Below, in pieces: positions 10,220 through 20,381 of a stretch of 64,000 nucleotides of DNA. Every line of letters starts with the position of its first letter. The first letter of the stretch is position 1. This stretch comes from Prevotella sp. (GTDB lineage Bacteria; Bacteroidota; Bacteroidia; Bacteroidales; Bacteroidaceae), in NCBI GenBank assembly GCA_016287755.1, contig JAEEWT010000014.1, forward strand, positions 1-64,000, in the 5' to 3' direction. The notes under the pieces were generated by a model that did not search any database, was not told the DNA's origin, and worked only from the letters and a program-made list of their open reading frames with translations. A program made the translations under genes and the position numbers.

Positions 10220-11362
10220 ATGAACAAGAGCACAACATCTATATACTTCATCGTAGGCATTGCATTGGTGGGAGGAATCATCATCAATCAGATCCTTACC
10301 AGCGTGTTCGGTGAAGACATGAGCTATTCACAAGTGGCATTCATGCTATTTGGTCTTACCGCTCTTGTGTTTGGTGTGTGGTATCTGTTCGTTCATCGGG
10401 TGAAGAGTCCCAGTCTGACCAAGCTCGACGAGGCTTACATGCAGAACCACACAGGAAAAAAGAAGAAGGGAGACGATCCGAAACTCCCGTCATTCAAGTT
10501 TAACAAACTGTTCTATGGTGCTCTGTTCTGGGGAATTATGCTCAGCAACTTCGGCTCTTGCAGCTATGTGATGAGCTCCGACAGTATTGCGCTGAACGAA
10601 CACTCTACGGTGTGGAACGCCGACAACATCCCCCTGCCCCACCTTACCGACGGACGACTGTATGTTTCCAATCCCGATTCAGTAATCCGACAGGAAACGG
10701 TGGATTCACTGAACAGTATTCTATTTGACCTTGATAAGAAGGTGGGAATAGAATCGGCTGTCATCATCGTGAACTATATCGAGAACCAGGATGCGTTCCG
10801 CATGGCGCAGGATGTGGGTAATAAATATGGTGTAGGTAAGAAAGAAACGAACCGCGGACTCGTTATCGTGGTGTCTTATCAGGATCATAAATACTTCATT
10901 GCGCCTGGTAGAGGACTTGAGAGTGACCTGACGGATGCGGAGTGCGGACGACTGGCTCGTACGTATCTCACGCCGTATATGCGGGAGGAGAACCCAGACG
11001 GCGCAATGCTCTCACTGGTCAAGGCTACATATGCACTCACCGTAGAGAAACGTATTCTCGAAGGACCTTCTGAAGATGACCTGACCATTGGTAAGGCAGA
11101 GGATCCGGCAGACTTCCCCATGATGATGTCTTCCTTCATCACGGTGTTATGTCTGATCATCTACGGACTGATGAACGAGAAGTACAAGTGGCTGGATGTG
11201 CGTACCAGCGGAACCGGCTATACTGGATTCGGACGCTCCCGTATGGGTGGCGGTTCAGGCAGCTGGGGCTCCTCATGGGGAGGAGGCTTTGGCGGCGGCG
11301 GATTCGGTGGCGGCTACGGAGGAGGTAGCTTCGGTGGTGGCGGTGCCGGAGGCGGCTGGTAA
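10220..11362 (+). CDS. TPM-domain membrane protein with glycine-rich tail
   Basis: The 380-residue protein has three hydrophobic segments in the first 115 residues, a TPM domain at about 140-275 (the fold of YgcG and Psb32, linked to membrane protein quality control or phosphatase activity), another membrane segment near 297-316, and a tail of about 45 residues made largely of Gly, Ser and Phe. Bacterial TPM proteins of this kind often sit beside lemA, as here (lemA follows after 59 bases). The exact function is unknown. Confidence 0.8.
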   Translation: MNKSTTSIYFIVGIALVGGIIINQILTSVFGEDMSYSQVAFMLFGLTALVFGVWYLFVHRVKSPSLTKLDEAYMQNHTGKKKKGDDPKLPSFKFNKLFYGALFWGIMLSNFGSCSYVMSSDSIALNEHSTVWNADNIPLPHLTDGRLYVSNPDSVIRQETVDSLNSILFDLDKKVGIESAVIIVNYIENQDAFRMAQDVGNKYGVGKKETNRGLVIVVSYQDHKYFIAPGRGLESDLTDAECGRLARTYLTPYMREENPDGAMLSLVKATYALTVEKRILEGPSEDDLTIGKAEDPADFPMMMSSFITVLCLIIYGLMNEKYKWLDVRTSGTGYTGFGRSRMGGGSGSWGSSWGGGFGGGGFGGGYGGGSFGGGGAGGGW

Positions 11363-11421
11363 GAGTACTGTTCATAGCAATCAACAAGTAATATATGTAT
11401 AACAATTAAAATAGAACGATT

Positions 11422-12009
11422 ATGAAAAAGAGTTATGGAATCTTAGGGATTATCGTATTGATTATTCTCTGTTGTTTATGGGCAAAAGGTGCTTATAATG
11501 GCATGGTAAGTAATCAGGAAGCAGCTACTAAGGCATGGGCCAATGTGCAGAGCGCTTATCAGCGTCGTGCCGACCTGATTCCTAATCTGGTGGAGACCGT
11601 TAAGGGTTATGCAAAGCATGAGCAGGAGACTTTCGAGAACGTGGTGGAAGCACGTGCAAAGGCTACGCAGATTACCGTGGATCCTACCAATCTCACTCCC
11701 GAGAAGCTCCAGGAGTTCCAGGCTGCACAGGGTGAACTTACTTCAGCGCTCGGTCGACTGATTGCTGTGGGTGAGGCATATCCCGACTTGAAGGCTAACG
11801 AGAACTTCAAGGATCTGCAGGTACAGCTTGAAGGTACAGAAAACCGTATCAATACGGCTCGTAACGCTTTCAACGATGCTGTTCAGACATACAACACGGG
11901 TATCCGCTCTTTCCCCAACAACATCTTCGCTGGACTGTTCGGCTTCAGTCGCATGGATAAGTTCGAAGCCGATGCTGCTGCTCAGAAAGCTCCCGAAGTG
12001 AAGTTCTAG
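11422..12009 (+). CDS. lemA: LemA family protein
   Basis: LemA proteins are anchored by one N-terminal membrane helix (here about residues 6-24) and expose a helical bundle. The 195-residue product shows the family pattern AWANVQSAYQRRADLIPNLV near residue 40, then long alpha-helices and ENRINTARNAFNDAVQTYN. The usual neighbour, a TPM protein, lies directly upstream. The biochemical role is not established. Confidence 0.88.
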   Translation: MKKSYGILGIIVLIILCCLWAKGAYNGMVSNQEAATKAWANVQSAYQRRADLIPNLVETVKGYAKHEQETFENVVEARAKATQITVDPTNLTPEKLQEFQAAQGELTSALGRLIAVGEAYPDLKANENFKDLQVQLEGTENRINTARNAFNDAVQTYNTGIRSFPNNIFAGLFGFSRMDKFEADAAAQKAPEVKF

Positions 12010-12034
12010 TTTTCAATAATTATCAATTCGATAA

Positions 12035-13243
12035 GTGGACAATAGATATATGATGCGTGGCGTGAGTGCGGCGAAAGAAGACGTACATAACGCCATTAAG
12101 AACATAGATAAGGGTATCTTCCCACAAGCATTCTGTAAGATCATTCCCGATATTCTGGGAGGCGATCCTGAATACTGCAATATCATGCATGCTGATGGCG
12201 CTGGCACGAAGTCCAGTCTGGCCTACATGTATTGGAAGGAAACAGGCGACCTCTCCGTATGGAAAGGTATTGCGCAGGATGCGATTGTGATGAACACCGA
12301 CGACCTGCTCTGTGTGGGTGCTGTGGATAACATCTTGGTGAGCAGCACCATCGGACGGAACAAGATGCTGATTCCTGGAGAGGTGATATCGGCAGTTATC
12401 AATGGTACGGATGAACTGCTGGCAGAACTGCGTGAGATGGGTGTGGGTATCTATCCTACTGGCGGTGAGACCGCCGATGTAGGTGACTTGGTACGAACCA
12501 TCATCGTGGATTCTACCGTAACCTGTCGCATGAAACGCAGTGATGTGATTGACAATGCGAACATCCGTCCCGGTGATGTCATCGTAGGATTGAGCAGCAC
12601 CGGACAGGCTACCTACGAGAAGCGTTATAATGGCGGTATGGGAAGTAACGGTCTTACCTCCGCCCGCCATGATGTGTTCAGCAAATACCTGGCTGAGAAG
12701 TACCCTGAGAGTTACGACCATCAGGTACCTGAAGAGTTAGTGTATAGTGGTGGCTGCAGATTGGATGATATTGTGAAACTGACAGAATCAGAAGCGCAGC
12801 AACTGTCAACTGTCAACTGTCAATTGTCAACTCTGACCGTAGGTCAGCTGGTGCTCTCTCCCACAAGAACCTATGCTCCTGTGATCAAGAAACTCTTAGA
12901 CGAGATGCGTCCACAGATCCATGGTATGGTTCATTGTACGGGTGGTGCGCAGACCAAGGTGCTTCACTTCGTGGGTGACAACTGTCGTGTAGTAAAGGAC
13001 AACATGTTCCCCGTTCCCCCACTCTTCCGCTTAATCAAAGAACAAAGCGGTACAGATTGGCGAGAGATGTACCAGGTGTTCAATATGGGACACCGCATGG
13101 AGATCTATGTACAGCCAGAGATGGCAGAACGAGTCATCGAGATCTCCAAGTCGTTCAACATCGATGCACAGATCATCGGTCATATAGAAGAAGGAACACG
13201 CTCACTCACCATCCAAAGTGAGTTCGGCACGTTCAAATACTAA
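12035..13243 (+). CDS. purM: Phosphoribosylformylglycinamidine cyclo-ligase (AIR synthase)
   Basis: PurM closes the imidazole ring to make AIR in purine synthesis. The 402-residue protein shows the AIR synthase pattern DGAGTKSSLAY, NTDDLLCVGA and GGETADVGDLVRT. The GTG at 12035 gives MDNRYMMRGVSAAKED, close to the usual start; ATGs at 12050 and 12053 are alternatives. An 11-codon insertion near residues 256-266 (QLSTVNCQLST) is encoded by a 7-bp tandem repeat; the frame is kept and the motifs on both sides are intact. The stop overlaps the next ATG. Confidence 0.92.
   Translation: MDNRYMMRGVSAAKEDVHNAIKNIDKGIFPQAFCKIIPDILGGDPEYCNIMHADGAGTKSSLAYMYWKETGDLSVWKGIAQDAIVMNTDDLLCVGAVDNILVSSTIGRNKMLIPGEVISAVINGTDELLAELREMGVGIYPTGGETADVGDLVRTIIVDSTVTCRMKRSDVIDNANIRPGDVIVGLSSTGQATYEKRYNGGMGSNGLTSARHDVFSKYLAEKYPESYDHQVPEELVYSGGCRLDDIVKLTESEAQQLSTVNCQLSTLTVGQLVLSPTRTYAPVIKKLLDEMRPQIHGMVHCTGGAQTKVLHFVGDNCRVVKDNMFPVPPLFRLIKEQSGTDWREMYQVFNMGHRMEIYVQPEMAERVIEISKSFNIDAQIIGHIEEGTRSLTIQSEFGTFKY
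12800..12832. repeat. Heptanucleotide array inside purM
   Basis: Units CAACTGT x3, CAATTGT and a partial CAACT form a 33-bp in-frame insertion. The unit is the same as part of the intergenic array at 5001-5024. Confidence 0.85.
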
Positions 13244-13254
13244 TGTACAATAGA

Positions 13255-13995
13255 ATGAAGAATCAATACGCTTGGCGTAGCATTAAAAGATTGCACAGGA
13301 TAATCATCTCACTCATCGTTGTAACAGCTGTTCTCCCATCATGGGCGCAAAAACCATTGAAGGAGCAGGAAGTGTACGAACGATTGATGAGTCGCAAGGA
13401 TATGGATGGCTATAGAGAGGGGACGCCATGGGACAACTCGCATCCTTATTATAATACAGTGGTGTTTGATGGGTATAACCCTGGCTGGTATGGAGGAGGT
13501 GGCTGTTTCGCCTTTATGATGGATATGATGGAGTATGCCTCCAACTATGAATATCCCATTCGTATCGTTAAAGGTTCATATGACAATCTGCCAGTGATTC
13601 ATATAGGCGATGGTGTACGTTTTGGTGGTGATTATGATGGTCATTCTGTTGTTGTGCTTGAAAAGATAAGTGATCACGAAGTCATCGTGGCAGAGGCAAA
13701 CTATGGGGGTAAGGTACATTGGGGACGAGATATAGATTTATCTGAAGAGTTTTATCATTTTTCCTACATTGCCACCTTCTGGCCAGAAGAATCCAATACC
13801 ATTGCAACGGGTATTACGGAACATGACATTGACTCCCCCATCCGCAATCTGTGCATCTATCATCTGAATGGAACACTGATCAAGCGTATTCCGCAGACGG
13901 GAGAATCCATCAAGTCTGTATTGAGCGGACTCCCCAAGGGATTCTACATCGTGAAAGAAGCAACGAAAACATATAAGGTTTATAATGGAGAATAA
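13255..13995 (+). CDS. Secreted cysteine-peptidase-like (CHAP/NlpC-type) protein with C-terminal sorting-like tail
   Basis: The 246-residue protein has a signal peptide ending near SWAQ. The mature part has a candidate catalytic triad of the papain-like type: Cys in GGGCFAFMMD, His in YDGHSVVVLE, and a polar residue in EANYGGKVHWGR. This pattern resembles CHAP-like domains of secreted proteins in other phyla. The last 50 residues (LCIYHLNGTLIKRIP, GLPKGFYIV) look like the C-terminal tail of type IX secretion substrates. Start: ATG at 13255 (MKNQYAW); an ATG at 13243 overlapping the purM stop is possible. Its 3' end overlaps prfA by 11 bases. Confidence 0.6.
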   Translation: MKNQYAWRSIKRLHRIIISLIVVTAVLPSWAQKPLKEQEVYERLMSRKDMDGYREGTPWDNSHPYYNTVVFDGYNPGWYGGGGCFAFMMDMMEYASNYEYPIRIVKGSYDNLPVIHIGDGVRFGGDYDGHSVVVLEKISDHEVIVAEANYGGKVHWGRDIDLSEEFYHFSYIATFWPEESNTIATGITEHDIDSPIRNLCIYHLNGTLIKRIPQTGESIKSVLSGLPKGFYIVKEATKTYKVYNGE

Positions 13996-15094
13996 TTCAA
14001 TATTACAGAAACTCGACGGTCTGGAGGCTCGCTTTGAGGAGGTATCAACACTGATTACCGACCCCGAGGTGATAGCCGACCAGAATCGTTTTGTACGATT
14101 AACAAAGGAATATAAGGACCTTGGTGACATTATGGATGTCCGCAAACGTTACATCGCTTGTCTGAACGCCATCAAGGAAGCCAAGGACATCCTGGCCAAC
14201 GAGGACGATCCCGAGATGAAGGAGATGGCTCGCGAGGAGCTGTCGTTGAATGAGGATCTGCAACCCCAGCTGGAAGAGGAAATCAAACTGGCGTTGATTC
14301 CCAAGGATCCTGAGGACGCCAAGAATGTACAGATGGAAATCCGTGCTGGAACAGGTGGTGACGAAGCCTGTCTGTTTGCCGGCGACCTGTTCAAGATGTA
14401 CAAGAGCTTCTGCGATTCCAAAGGTTGGAACCTTTCTGTGACCAGCGTCAGCGAGGGTGCTGTGGGTGGTTACAAGGAGATCGACTTCGCCGTTAGTGGT
14501 GCAGATGTATATGGTACGCTCAAGTACGAAAGTGGTGTGCATCGTGTACAGCGAGTACCTGCCACCGAGACACAGGGGCGTATGCATACCAGTGCTGCCA
14601 CCGTGGCCGTCCTTCCTGAAGCTGATAAGTTTGAGGTACACATCAACGAAGGTGAGATCAAATGGGATACCTTCCGTAGCTCCGGTGCCGGCGGTCAGAA
14701 CGTGAACAAGGTGGAGTCTGGTGTTCGTCTGCGCTATATGTGGAAGAACCCGAATACGGGTGAGACCGAAGAGATTCTCATCGAATGTACAGAGACGCGC
14801 GACCAGCCGAAGAACAAGGAACGTGCATTGTCTCGTCTCTATACCTTTATATATGATAAGGAGCACCAGAAATATATGGATGATATTGCATCGCGAAGGA
14901 AGACGCTGGTATCTACAGGTGACCGCTCAGCCAAGATCCGTACCTACAACTTCCCGCAAGGACGAGTAACGGATCACCGTATCGGTTATACCACGCACGA
15001 TCTGCAGGGATTCCTTGGTGGAGATATCCAGGACATGATCGATGCACTTACCGTGGCAGAGAATGCCGAGAGAATGAAAGAAAACGAACTATAA
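13985..15094 (+). CDS. prfA: Peptide chain release factor 1
   Basis: RF1 releases finished proteins at UAA and UAG. The 369-residue protein has the GGQ motif (residues 236-238, GAGGQNVNK) and the stop-codon-reading tripeptide PAT in [10 protein letters not shown], which separates RF1 from RF2 (SPF). The length is slightly above the usual 360. The start overlaps the preceding peptidase-like gene by 11 bases. Confidence 0.95.
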   Translation: MENNSILQKLDGLEARFEEVSTLITDPEVIADQNRFVRLTKEYKDLGDIMDVRKRYIACLNAIKEAKDILANEDDPEMKEMAREELSLNEDLQPQLEEEIKLALIPKDPEDAKNVQMEIRAGTGGDEACLFAGDLFKMYKSFCDSKGWNLSVTSVSEGAVGGYKEIDFAVSGADVYGTLKYESGVHRVQRVPATETQGRMHTSAATVAVLPEADKFEVHINEGEIKWDTFRSSGAGGQNVNKVESGVRLRYMWKNPNTGETEEILIECTETRDQPKNKERALSRLYTFIYDKEHQKYMDDIASRRKTLVSTGDRSAKIRTYNFPQGRVTDHRIGYTTHDLQGFLGGDIQDMIDALTVAENAERMKENEL

Positions 15095-15104
15095 AGAATT
15101 GATT

Positions 15105-15932
15105 ATGAACAGAGAAGAACTAATCAGACAAATCAAGCAGAAGAAGAGCTTCCTCTGCGTGGGTCTTGATACAGATCCGAAGAAGATGCCCCAGTGCGTT
15201 TTCGACCTGCACGACCCGATCTTTGAGTTCAACAAAGCCATCATCGATGCTACGGCACCCTATTGTGTGGCTTATAAACCGAACCTGGCTTTCTATGAGG
15301 CATACGGACTGAAGGGTCTGGAGGCCTTTGTCAAGACCTGTAAGTACTTGAAGGAGACGCATCCGCACCACCTGATCATTGCTGATGCCAAACGTGGCGA
15401 TATCGGTAATACGTCACAGATGTACGCCCGCACCTTCTTCGATGAGTATGATGTTGATGCCCTTACCGTGGCGCCCTATATGGGAGAGGATTCAGTAACA
15501 CCCTTCCTGCAGTATGAAGGCAAATGGGTGATACTGCTGGCCCTGACCAGTAATAAGGGTTCCCACGACTTCCAGCTTACGGAAGATGCCCAGGGTGAAC
15601 GTCTCTTTGAGAAGGTAATCAAGAAATCGCAGGAATGGGGAACCATCGAGAACATGATGTATGTAGTAGGCGCCACGCAAGGTCGTATGTTCGAGGATAT
15701 CCGCAAGGTAGCTCCCGACCATTTCCTCCTCGTACCTGGTGTAGGAGCTCAGGGAGGCAGTCTGCATGAAGTATGTAAGTATGGAATGAACAAGGACTGC
15801 GGTCTGCTGGTGAACTCTTCCCGTGGCATTATCTATGCTTCCAACGACGATCACTTTGCTGAGATAGCTGGGAACAAGGCACGTGAACTGCAGCAGGAGA
15901 TGGCCGAGGAATTAAAGAATATAGGCTTTTGA
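15105..15932 (+). CDS. pyrF: Orotidine 5'-phosphate decarboxylase
   Basis: PyrF makes UMP from OMP. The 275-residue protein belongs to the longer subfamily; its active-site motif [11 protein letters not shown] starts near residue 94 and carries the catalytic Asp-Lys-Asp network. GVGAQGG and NSSRGIIYA near the C-terminus bind phosphate. The ATG at 15105 ([10 protein letters not shown]) is preferred over the TTG at 15099. It lies 10 bases after prfA in the same operon. Confidence 0.93.
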   Translation: MNREELIRQIKQKKSFLCVGLDTDPKKMPQCVFDLHDPIFEFNKAIIDATAPYCVAYKPNLAFYEAYGLKGLEAFVKTCKYLKETHPHHLIIADAKRGDIGNTSQMYARTFFDEYDVDALTVAPYMGEDSVTPFLQYEGKWVILLALTSNKGSHDFQLTEDAQGERLFEKVIKKSQEWGTIENMMYVVGATQGRMFEDIRKVAPDHFLLVPGVGAQGGSLHEVCKYGMNKDCGLLVNSSRGIIYASNDDHFAEIAGNKARELQQEMAEELKNIGF

Positions 15933-15944
15933 TGGGAATATGAC

Positions 15945-17165
15945 ATGAACGACAGTAAGATTATCAACGATCCGGTATTCGGTTTTATCAAGATACCGCG
16001 TGGACCGCTGTTGCAAATCGTACAGCACCCGCTGATGCAACGACTCACACGTATCAAACAGCTCGGATTGGCTTCTGTCGTTTATCCTGCCGCCCAACAC
16101 ACGCGCTTCCAGCATTCCATCGGTGCCTTCCATCTGATGAGTGAGGCCATTACCTCGTTACAGCAGAAAGGAATCTATATCTTCGACAGTGAGGAGGAAG
16201 CAGTGGAAGCAGCCATCCTGATGCACGATATCGGTCATGGTCCCTTCTCACACGTCTTGGAGAACACGCTGATACATGGTATCACCCATGAGGAGATCTC
16301 GTTGCTGATGATGGAACAGATCAATCAGGAGATGAACGGGGCGTTGAACCTGGCCCTGATGATCTTCAAGGACGAGTATCCTAAGCGTTTCCTGCATCAG
16401 CTTATCAGCAGTCAGCTGGATGTGGATCGCCTTGATTACCTCAGGCGTGACTCGTTCTTCACGGGTGTCACCGAAGGAAACATCGGATCGGCCCGAATCA
16501 TTAAGATGCTTGATGTGGTTGATGACAAGCTGGTGGTGAACTCCAAAGGTATCTATTCTATTGAAAATTTCCTGACAACCCGACGGTTGATGTACTGGCA
16601 GGTTTACCTGCATAAGACCGCCGTGGCCTGCGAGAAAGTATTGGTCAACACCTTACTACGTGCCAAGTATCTTGCCATGAACGGAGAAGCGGTCTTTGCT
16701 CCCCCATCGCTGCAATACTTCCTATCCAACGAGGTGGATGCTGCATGGTTTAGTCAACACGAGGAAGCGCTTCGCAACTATGAGATGCTGGATGATAACG
16801 ATATCTGGAGTGCCATCAAAGTATGGATGAACAGTCATGATAAAATCTTGTCAATCCTTGCCAACAATCTTATCAACAGGAATATCTTCCAGGTGGAGGT
16901 TCATGAGAATCCTATTTCAGAAGAACGACTGGAAGAATTACGTAAGGAGATCAGTAAAAAAACAGGGATTGCCGAGGAGGATGCACACTACCTGATGAAT
17001 GTCAGTGTGATACAAAAAGACATGTATGATGTGAACGACGACCGTATCGGTATTCTTTACAAAGACGGTACGATTCGGGATATCGCAGATAGTTCAGAAA
17101 TCTTAAATATTGGTCTGTTATCGATAAAAATTCGCAAATATTACCTCTGTTATCAACGATTATGA
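15945..17165 (+). CDS. HD-domain phosphohydrolase (dGTPase/SAMHD1-like)
   Basis: The 406-residue protein carries the HD metal-binding pattern: His in HTRFQHSIGAFHLM, the HD pair in AILMHDIGHGPFSH, and a late Asp in SSQLDVDRLDYLRRD. This is the arrangement of the SAMHD1-like/YwfO group, nucleotide triphosphohydrolases or related enzymes. The substrate cannot be told from sequence. It is the last gene of the phoH operon; lpxD has its own promoter-like element after it. Confidence 0.82.
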   Translation: MNDSKIINDPVFGFIKIPRGPLLQIVQHPLMQRLTRIKQLGLASVVYPAAQHTRFQHSIGAFHLMSEAITSLQQKGIYIFDSEEEAVEAAILMHDIGHGPFSHVLENTLIHGITHEEISLLMMEQINQEMNGALNLALMIFKDEYPKRFLHQLISSQLDVDRLDYLRRDSFFTGVTEGNIGSARIIKMLDVVDDKLVVNSKGIYSIENFLTTRRLMYWQVYLHKTAVACEKVLVNTLLRAKYLAMNGEAVFAPPSLQYFLSNEVDAAWFSQHEEALRNYEMLDDNDIWSAIKVWMNSHDKILSILANNLINRNIFQVEVHENPISEERLEELRKEISKKTGIAEEDAHYLMNVSVIQKDMYDVNDDRIGILYKDGTIRDIADSSEILNIGLLSIKIRKYYLCYQRL

Positions 17166-17176
17166 GTTTTTTTCAT

Positions 17177-17184
17177 TAACTTTG
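17177..17184 (+). promoter_or_regulatory. Probable -7 element before lpxD
   Basis: TAACTTTG lies 24 bases before the ATG at 17209. No clear TTTG is seen 19-20 bases upstream, so the promoter is only partly supported. Confidence 0.4.
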
Positions 17185-17208
17185 CACGAATAATTAATCA
17201 ATAACGTT

Positions 17209-18189
17209 ATGGAGTTTACAGCAAAACAAATCGCTGAGCTTATTCAAGGTCGAGTAGAAGGTGATGAGAATGTGGCCATTAACACGTTCGCCAAGATTGA
17301 AGAAGGTAAGGCGGGAGCTATCTCATTCTTATCCAATCCCAAATACTTGCATTATATTTATGAAACGAAATCAAGCGTTGTCTTGATCAACGAAGATGTA
17401 GAGTTGGAAAAGCCTGTTAGAGCTACCCTCATCCGCGTAAAGAACGCATACGAGAGTGTGGCCAAGCTTTTGCAGCTGTACGAGAGCATGAAGCCCAAGA
17501 AGACCGGTATCGATCCGCTGGCTTTTGTTTCTACTTCTGCTAAGATCGGAAAAGATTGCTACATTGCTCCCTTTGCATGCATTGGTGACAATGTGGTGAT
17601 TGGTGACAATACACGCATCTATCCGCATGTAACGATCTATCACGACTGTCAGATTGGTAACCGTGTAACGATTCATGCCGGATCGGTCATCGGTGCCGAC
17701 GGCTTCGGCTTTGCGCCCAATACGGATGGTTACGATAAGATTCCACAGATTGGTAATGTAATCATTGAGGATGACGTGGAGATTGGTGCCAACACCTGTG
17801 TGGACCGCTCTACCATGGGCAGTACCATCATCCATAAGGGTGTGAAGCTGGATAACTTGGTGCAGATTGCCCATAACGTGGAAGTTGGTGAGAACACCGT
17901 GATGTCTGCCCAGGTAGGCATCGCCGGCAGTACAAAGGTGGGCAAATGGTGTATGTTCGGCGGTCAGGCAGGCTTTGCAGGACATATCACCGTGGGTGAC
18001 AAGACATTCGTGGGTGCCCAGTGCGGCGTGAACAGCAGCGTGAAAGGCAACCAGAGTCTGATTGGCAGTCCTGCCATTGAGCCCAAGAACTTCTTCAAAT
18101 CAAGCGTACTATTTAAGAAACTCCCGGATATCTACAAGCAACTGAACGACCTCCAGAAAGAGGTGGAAGAGTTGAAGAGCCGGTTATAA
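17209..18189 (+). CDS. lpxD: UDP-3-O-acylglucosamine N-acyltransferase
   Basis: LpxD adds the N-linked acyl chain in lipid A synthesis. The 326-residue protein has an N-terminal uridine-binding domain (about 1-100) and a left-handed beta-helix of hexapeptide repeats (about 105-290) with the family motif [16 protein letters not shown], which contains the catalytic His. The C-terminal helix is short. It starts the lipid A cluster lpxD, lpxC-fabZ, lpxA. Confidence 0.93.
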   Translation: MEFTAKQIAELIQGRVEGDENVAINTFAKIEEGKAGAISFLSNPKYLHYIYETKSSVVLINEDVELEKPVRATLIRVKNAYESVAKLLQLYESMKPKKTGIDPLAFVSTSAKIGKDCYIAPFACIGDNVVIGDNTRIYPHVTIYHDCQIGNRVTIHAGSVIGADGFGFAPNTDGYDKIPQIGNVIIEDDVEIGANTCVDRSTMGSTIIHKGVKLDNLVQIAHNVEVGENTVMSAQVGIAGSTKVGKWCMFGGQAGFAGHITVGDKTFVGAQCGVNSSVKGNQSLIGSPAIEPKNFFKSSVLFKKLPDIYKQLNDLQKEVEELKSRL

Positions 18190-18216
18190 ACGATTATCAA
18201 TAAAACGAATCATTAT

Positions 18217-19602
18217 ATGTTGAAACAAAAAACACTGAAAGGTAGTTTTTCCCTCTTCGGGAAGGGCCTGCATACAGGTCTGAGTCTGACTGTAACATTT
18301 AACCCTGCACCTGAGAATACAGGGTATAGGATCCAGCGAATCGACCTGGAGGGTGAGCCCATTATCGATGCTGTTGCAGAGAATGTGGTTGACACGCGTC
18401 GTGGAACAGTATTAGGGAAAGGCGATGTACGTGTATCTACAGTAGAACATGGTCTGGCAGCCCTTTATGCCTTGGGTATTGACAACTGTCTCATCCAAGT
18501 GAACGGTCCTGAGTTCCCAATTCTTGACGGTTCAGCCGACATGTATGTCAAGAAGATCTCTGAAATCGGACTGGAAGAGCAGAACGCACCGAAGGATTTC
18601 TATATCATCCGTCATAAGATCGAGATCAAGGACGATGAGACAGGATCATGTATCACCATACTACCTGATGAAGAGTTCTCCATTACAGCCATGTGCTCCT
18701 TCGAGTCGAAGTTCATCAACAGTCAGTTTGCCACACTCGACAAGATTGAGAGCTTTGCCGAGGATATTGCTCCTGCCAGGACATTCGTCTTTGTGCGTGA
18801 TATCATGCCCTTGCTTGAGGCAAACCTGATCAAGGGTGGCGACCTGGATAACGCCATTGTTATCTATGAGCGTGAGGTGACACAGGAAAAGCTCGACCAT
18901 CTGGCTGATGTGCTGAAAGTTCCTCACATGGATGCGACCAAGATTGGTTATATCCAGCACAAGCCGTTGATGTGGGAAAACGAATGTACCCGTCATAAGC
19001 TGCTTGACATCGTCGGAGACATGGCCCTCATTGGTCGTCCTATCAAAGGTAGGATCATTGCTACCCGTCCCGGACATACCATCAACAACAAGTTCGCTCG
19101 TCTGCTGCGCAAGGAGATTCGTAAGCATGAGGTGCAGGCACCGTTCTACGATCCCAACGAGGCACCTATCATGGATGTGAACAGAATCCGTGAGCTTCTC
19201 CCCCACCGCTATCCCATGCAGTTGGTTGATAAGGTGATCTCTATCGGTCCGACCAGCATTGTCGGTGTGAAGAACATCACCAGTAACGAGCCTTTCTTCC
19301 AGGGACATTTCCCGCAGGAGCCTGTGATGCCTGGCGTATTGCAGATTGAAGCCATGGCACAGTGCGGCGGTCTGCTGGTACTGAACACGGTTGAGGAACC
19401 TGAGCGTTGGAGTACCTACTTCATGAAGATTACCGATGTGAAGTTCCGTCAGAAAGTGGTTCCCGGTGACACCCTTATCTTCAAGGTCGACCTTCTGGCA
19501 CCTGTACGTCATGGTGTTTCATCCATGAAAGGCTATATGTTCGTTGGTGACGCCATCGTATCCGAGGCCACCTTTACTGCCCAAATCGTCAAGAATAAAT
19601 AA
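18217..19602 (+). CDS. lpxC/fabZ: Fusion of UDP-3-O-acyl-GlcNAc deacetylase and 3-hydroxyacyl-ACP dehydratase
   Basis: Residues 1 to about 305 are LpxC, the zinc deacetylase of lipid A synthesis: Glu77-His78 in STVEHGL, zinc ligands His260 and Asp264 (HKLLDIVGD), and His287 near RPGHTINN. Residues from about 318 to 461 are FabZ, which dehydrates 3-hydroxyacyl-ACP: catalytic His330 (LLPHRYPM) and Glu378 (PGVLQIEAMAQ). The frame is continuous. This fusion is known in Bacteroidota and couples lipid A and fatty acid synthesis. It is 27 bases after lpxD and 6 before lpxA. Confidence 0.95.
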   Translation: MLKQKTLKGSFSLFGKGLHTGLSLTVTFNPAPENTGYRIQRIDLEGEPIIDAVAENVVDTRRGTVLGKGDVRVSTVEHGLAALYALGIDNCLIQVNGPEFPILDGSADMYVKKISEIGLEEQNAPKDFYIIRHKIEIKDDETGSCITILPDEEFSITAMCSFESKFINSQFATLDKIESFAEDIAPARTFVFVRDIMPLLEANLIKGGDLDNAIVIYEREVTQEKLDHLADVLKVPHMDATKIGYIQHKPLMWENECTRHKLLDIVGDMALIGRPIKGRIIATRPGHTINNKFARLLRKEIRKHEVQAPFYDPNEAPIMDVNRIRELLPHRYPMQLVDKVISIGPTSIVGVKNITSNEPFFQGHFPQEPVMPGVLQIEAMAQCGGLLVLNTVEEPERWSTYFMKITDVKFRQKVVPGDTLIFKVDLLAPVRHGVSSMKGYMFVGDAIVSEATFTAQIVKNK

Positions 19603-19608
19603 AATCAT

Positions 19609-20379
19609 ATGAACCAGATCAGTCCTTTAGCATTTGTCCATCCTGAGGCTAAACTCGGTGAAGGCAATATCATCGGTCCGTTCTGCTATATCGACAAGAA
19701 CACTGTGATCGGTGACAATAATGTGATGCAGAACAGTGTGACTATCAACTATGGTGCACGCATCGGTAACAACAACGAGTTCATGCCGGGTGCTTCCATC
19801 AGTACCAAACCGCAGGATCTGAAATTCCAAGGAGAGGATACGATCTGCGAGATTGGCGACAACAACAGTATCCGTGAGAATGTAACCATCTCACGAGGAA
19901 CAGCCAGTAAGGGTACTACCATTGTTGGTTCCAATAACCTGCTGATGGAGAATATGCATGTGGCACACGACTGTGTCATCGGTAATGGTTGCATCATTGG
20001 TAACAGTACGAAGTTTGCCGGTGAGGTGGTGGTCGACGACAATGCCATCATTTCCGCCACGGTTCTCTTCCATCAGTTCATCCGCATTGGCGGTTATGTG
20101 ATGGTACAAGGCGGCAGTCGTACCAGTCAGGATATCCCTCCCTACATCATCGCCGGTAAGGAACCGATCCGATATGCAGGAGTGAACCTGGTGGGTTTGC
20201 GCCGTAGAGGATTCAGCAATGAGACCATCACGCTGATTCATGATGCCTACCGTCTGCTGTATAGCAAAGGCGTACTGGCTGAAGGAATTGAGGAGATCAA
20301 GAAGAACCTGCCGTTAATACCCGAGATACAGTATATCATCGACTTCGTGCAGAGTTCCAAGCGTGGTATTATCCGCTAA
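19609..20379 (+). CDS. lpxA: UDP-N-acetylglucosamine acyltransferase
   Basis: LpxA performs the first step of lipid A synthesis, 3-O-acylation of UDP-GlcNAc. The 256-residue protein starts with hexapeptide repeats (HPEAKLGEGNIIGPF) forming a left-handed beta-helix. It has the catalytic His region MHVAHDCVIGN and ends with a helical domain containing VGLRRRGFSNETI. The start is 6 bases after lpxC/fabZ; miaA follows after 2 bases. Confidence 0.94.
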   Translation: MNQISPLAFVHPEAKLGEGNIIGPFCYIDKNTVIGDNNVMQNSVTINYGARIGNNNEFMPGASISTKPQDLKFQGEDTICEIGDNNSIRENVTISRGTASKGTTIVGSNNLLMENMHVAHDCVIGNGCIIGNSTKFAGEVVVDDNAIISATVLFHQFIRIGGYVMVQGGSRTSQDIPPYIIAGKEPIRYAGVNLVGLRRRGFSNETITLIHDAYRLLYSKGVLAEGIEEIKKNLPLIPEIQYIIDFVQSSKRGIIR

Positions 20380-20381
20380 GA

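Noticed and set aside
18661..19512. Open frame of 283 codons opposite lpxC/fabZ
   Set aside because: Both plus-strand domains are certain by their motifs; the opposite frame has no recognisable content.
18217..19602. LpxC-FabZ joining as a frameshift or assembly error
   Set aside because: The fusion is a known feature of Bacteroidota and the linker reads through without a break.
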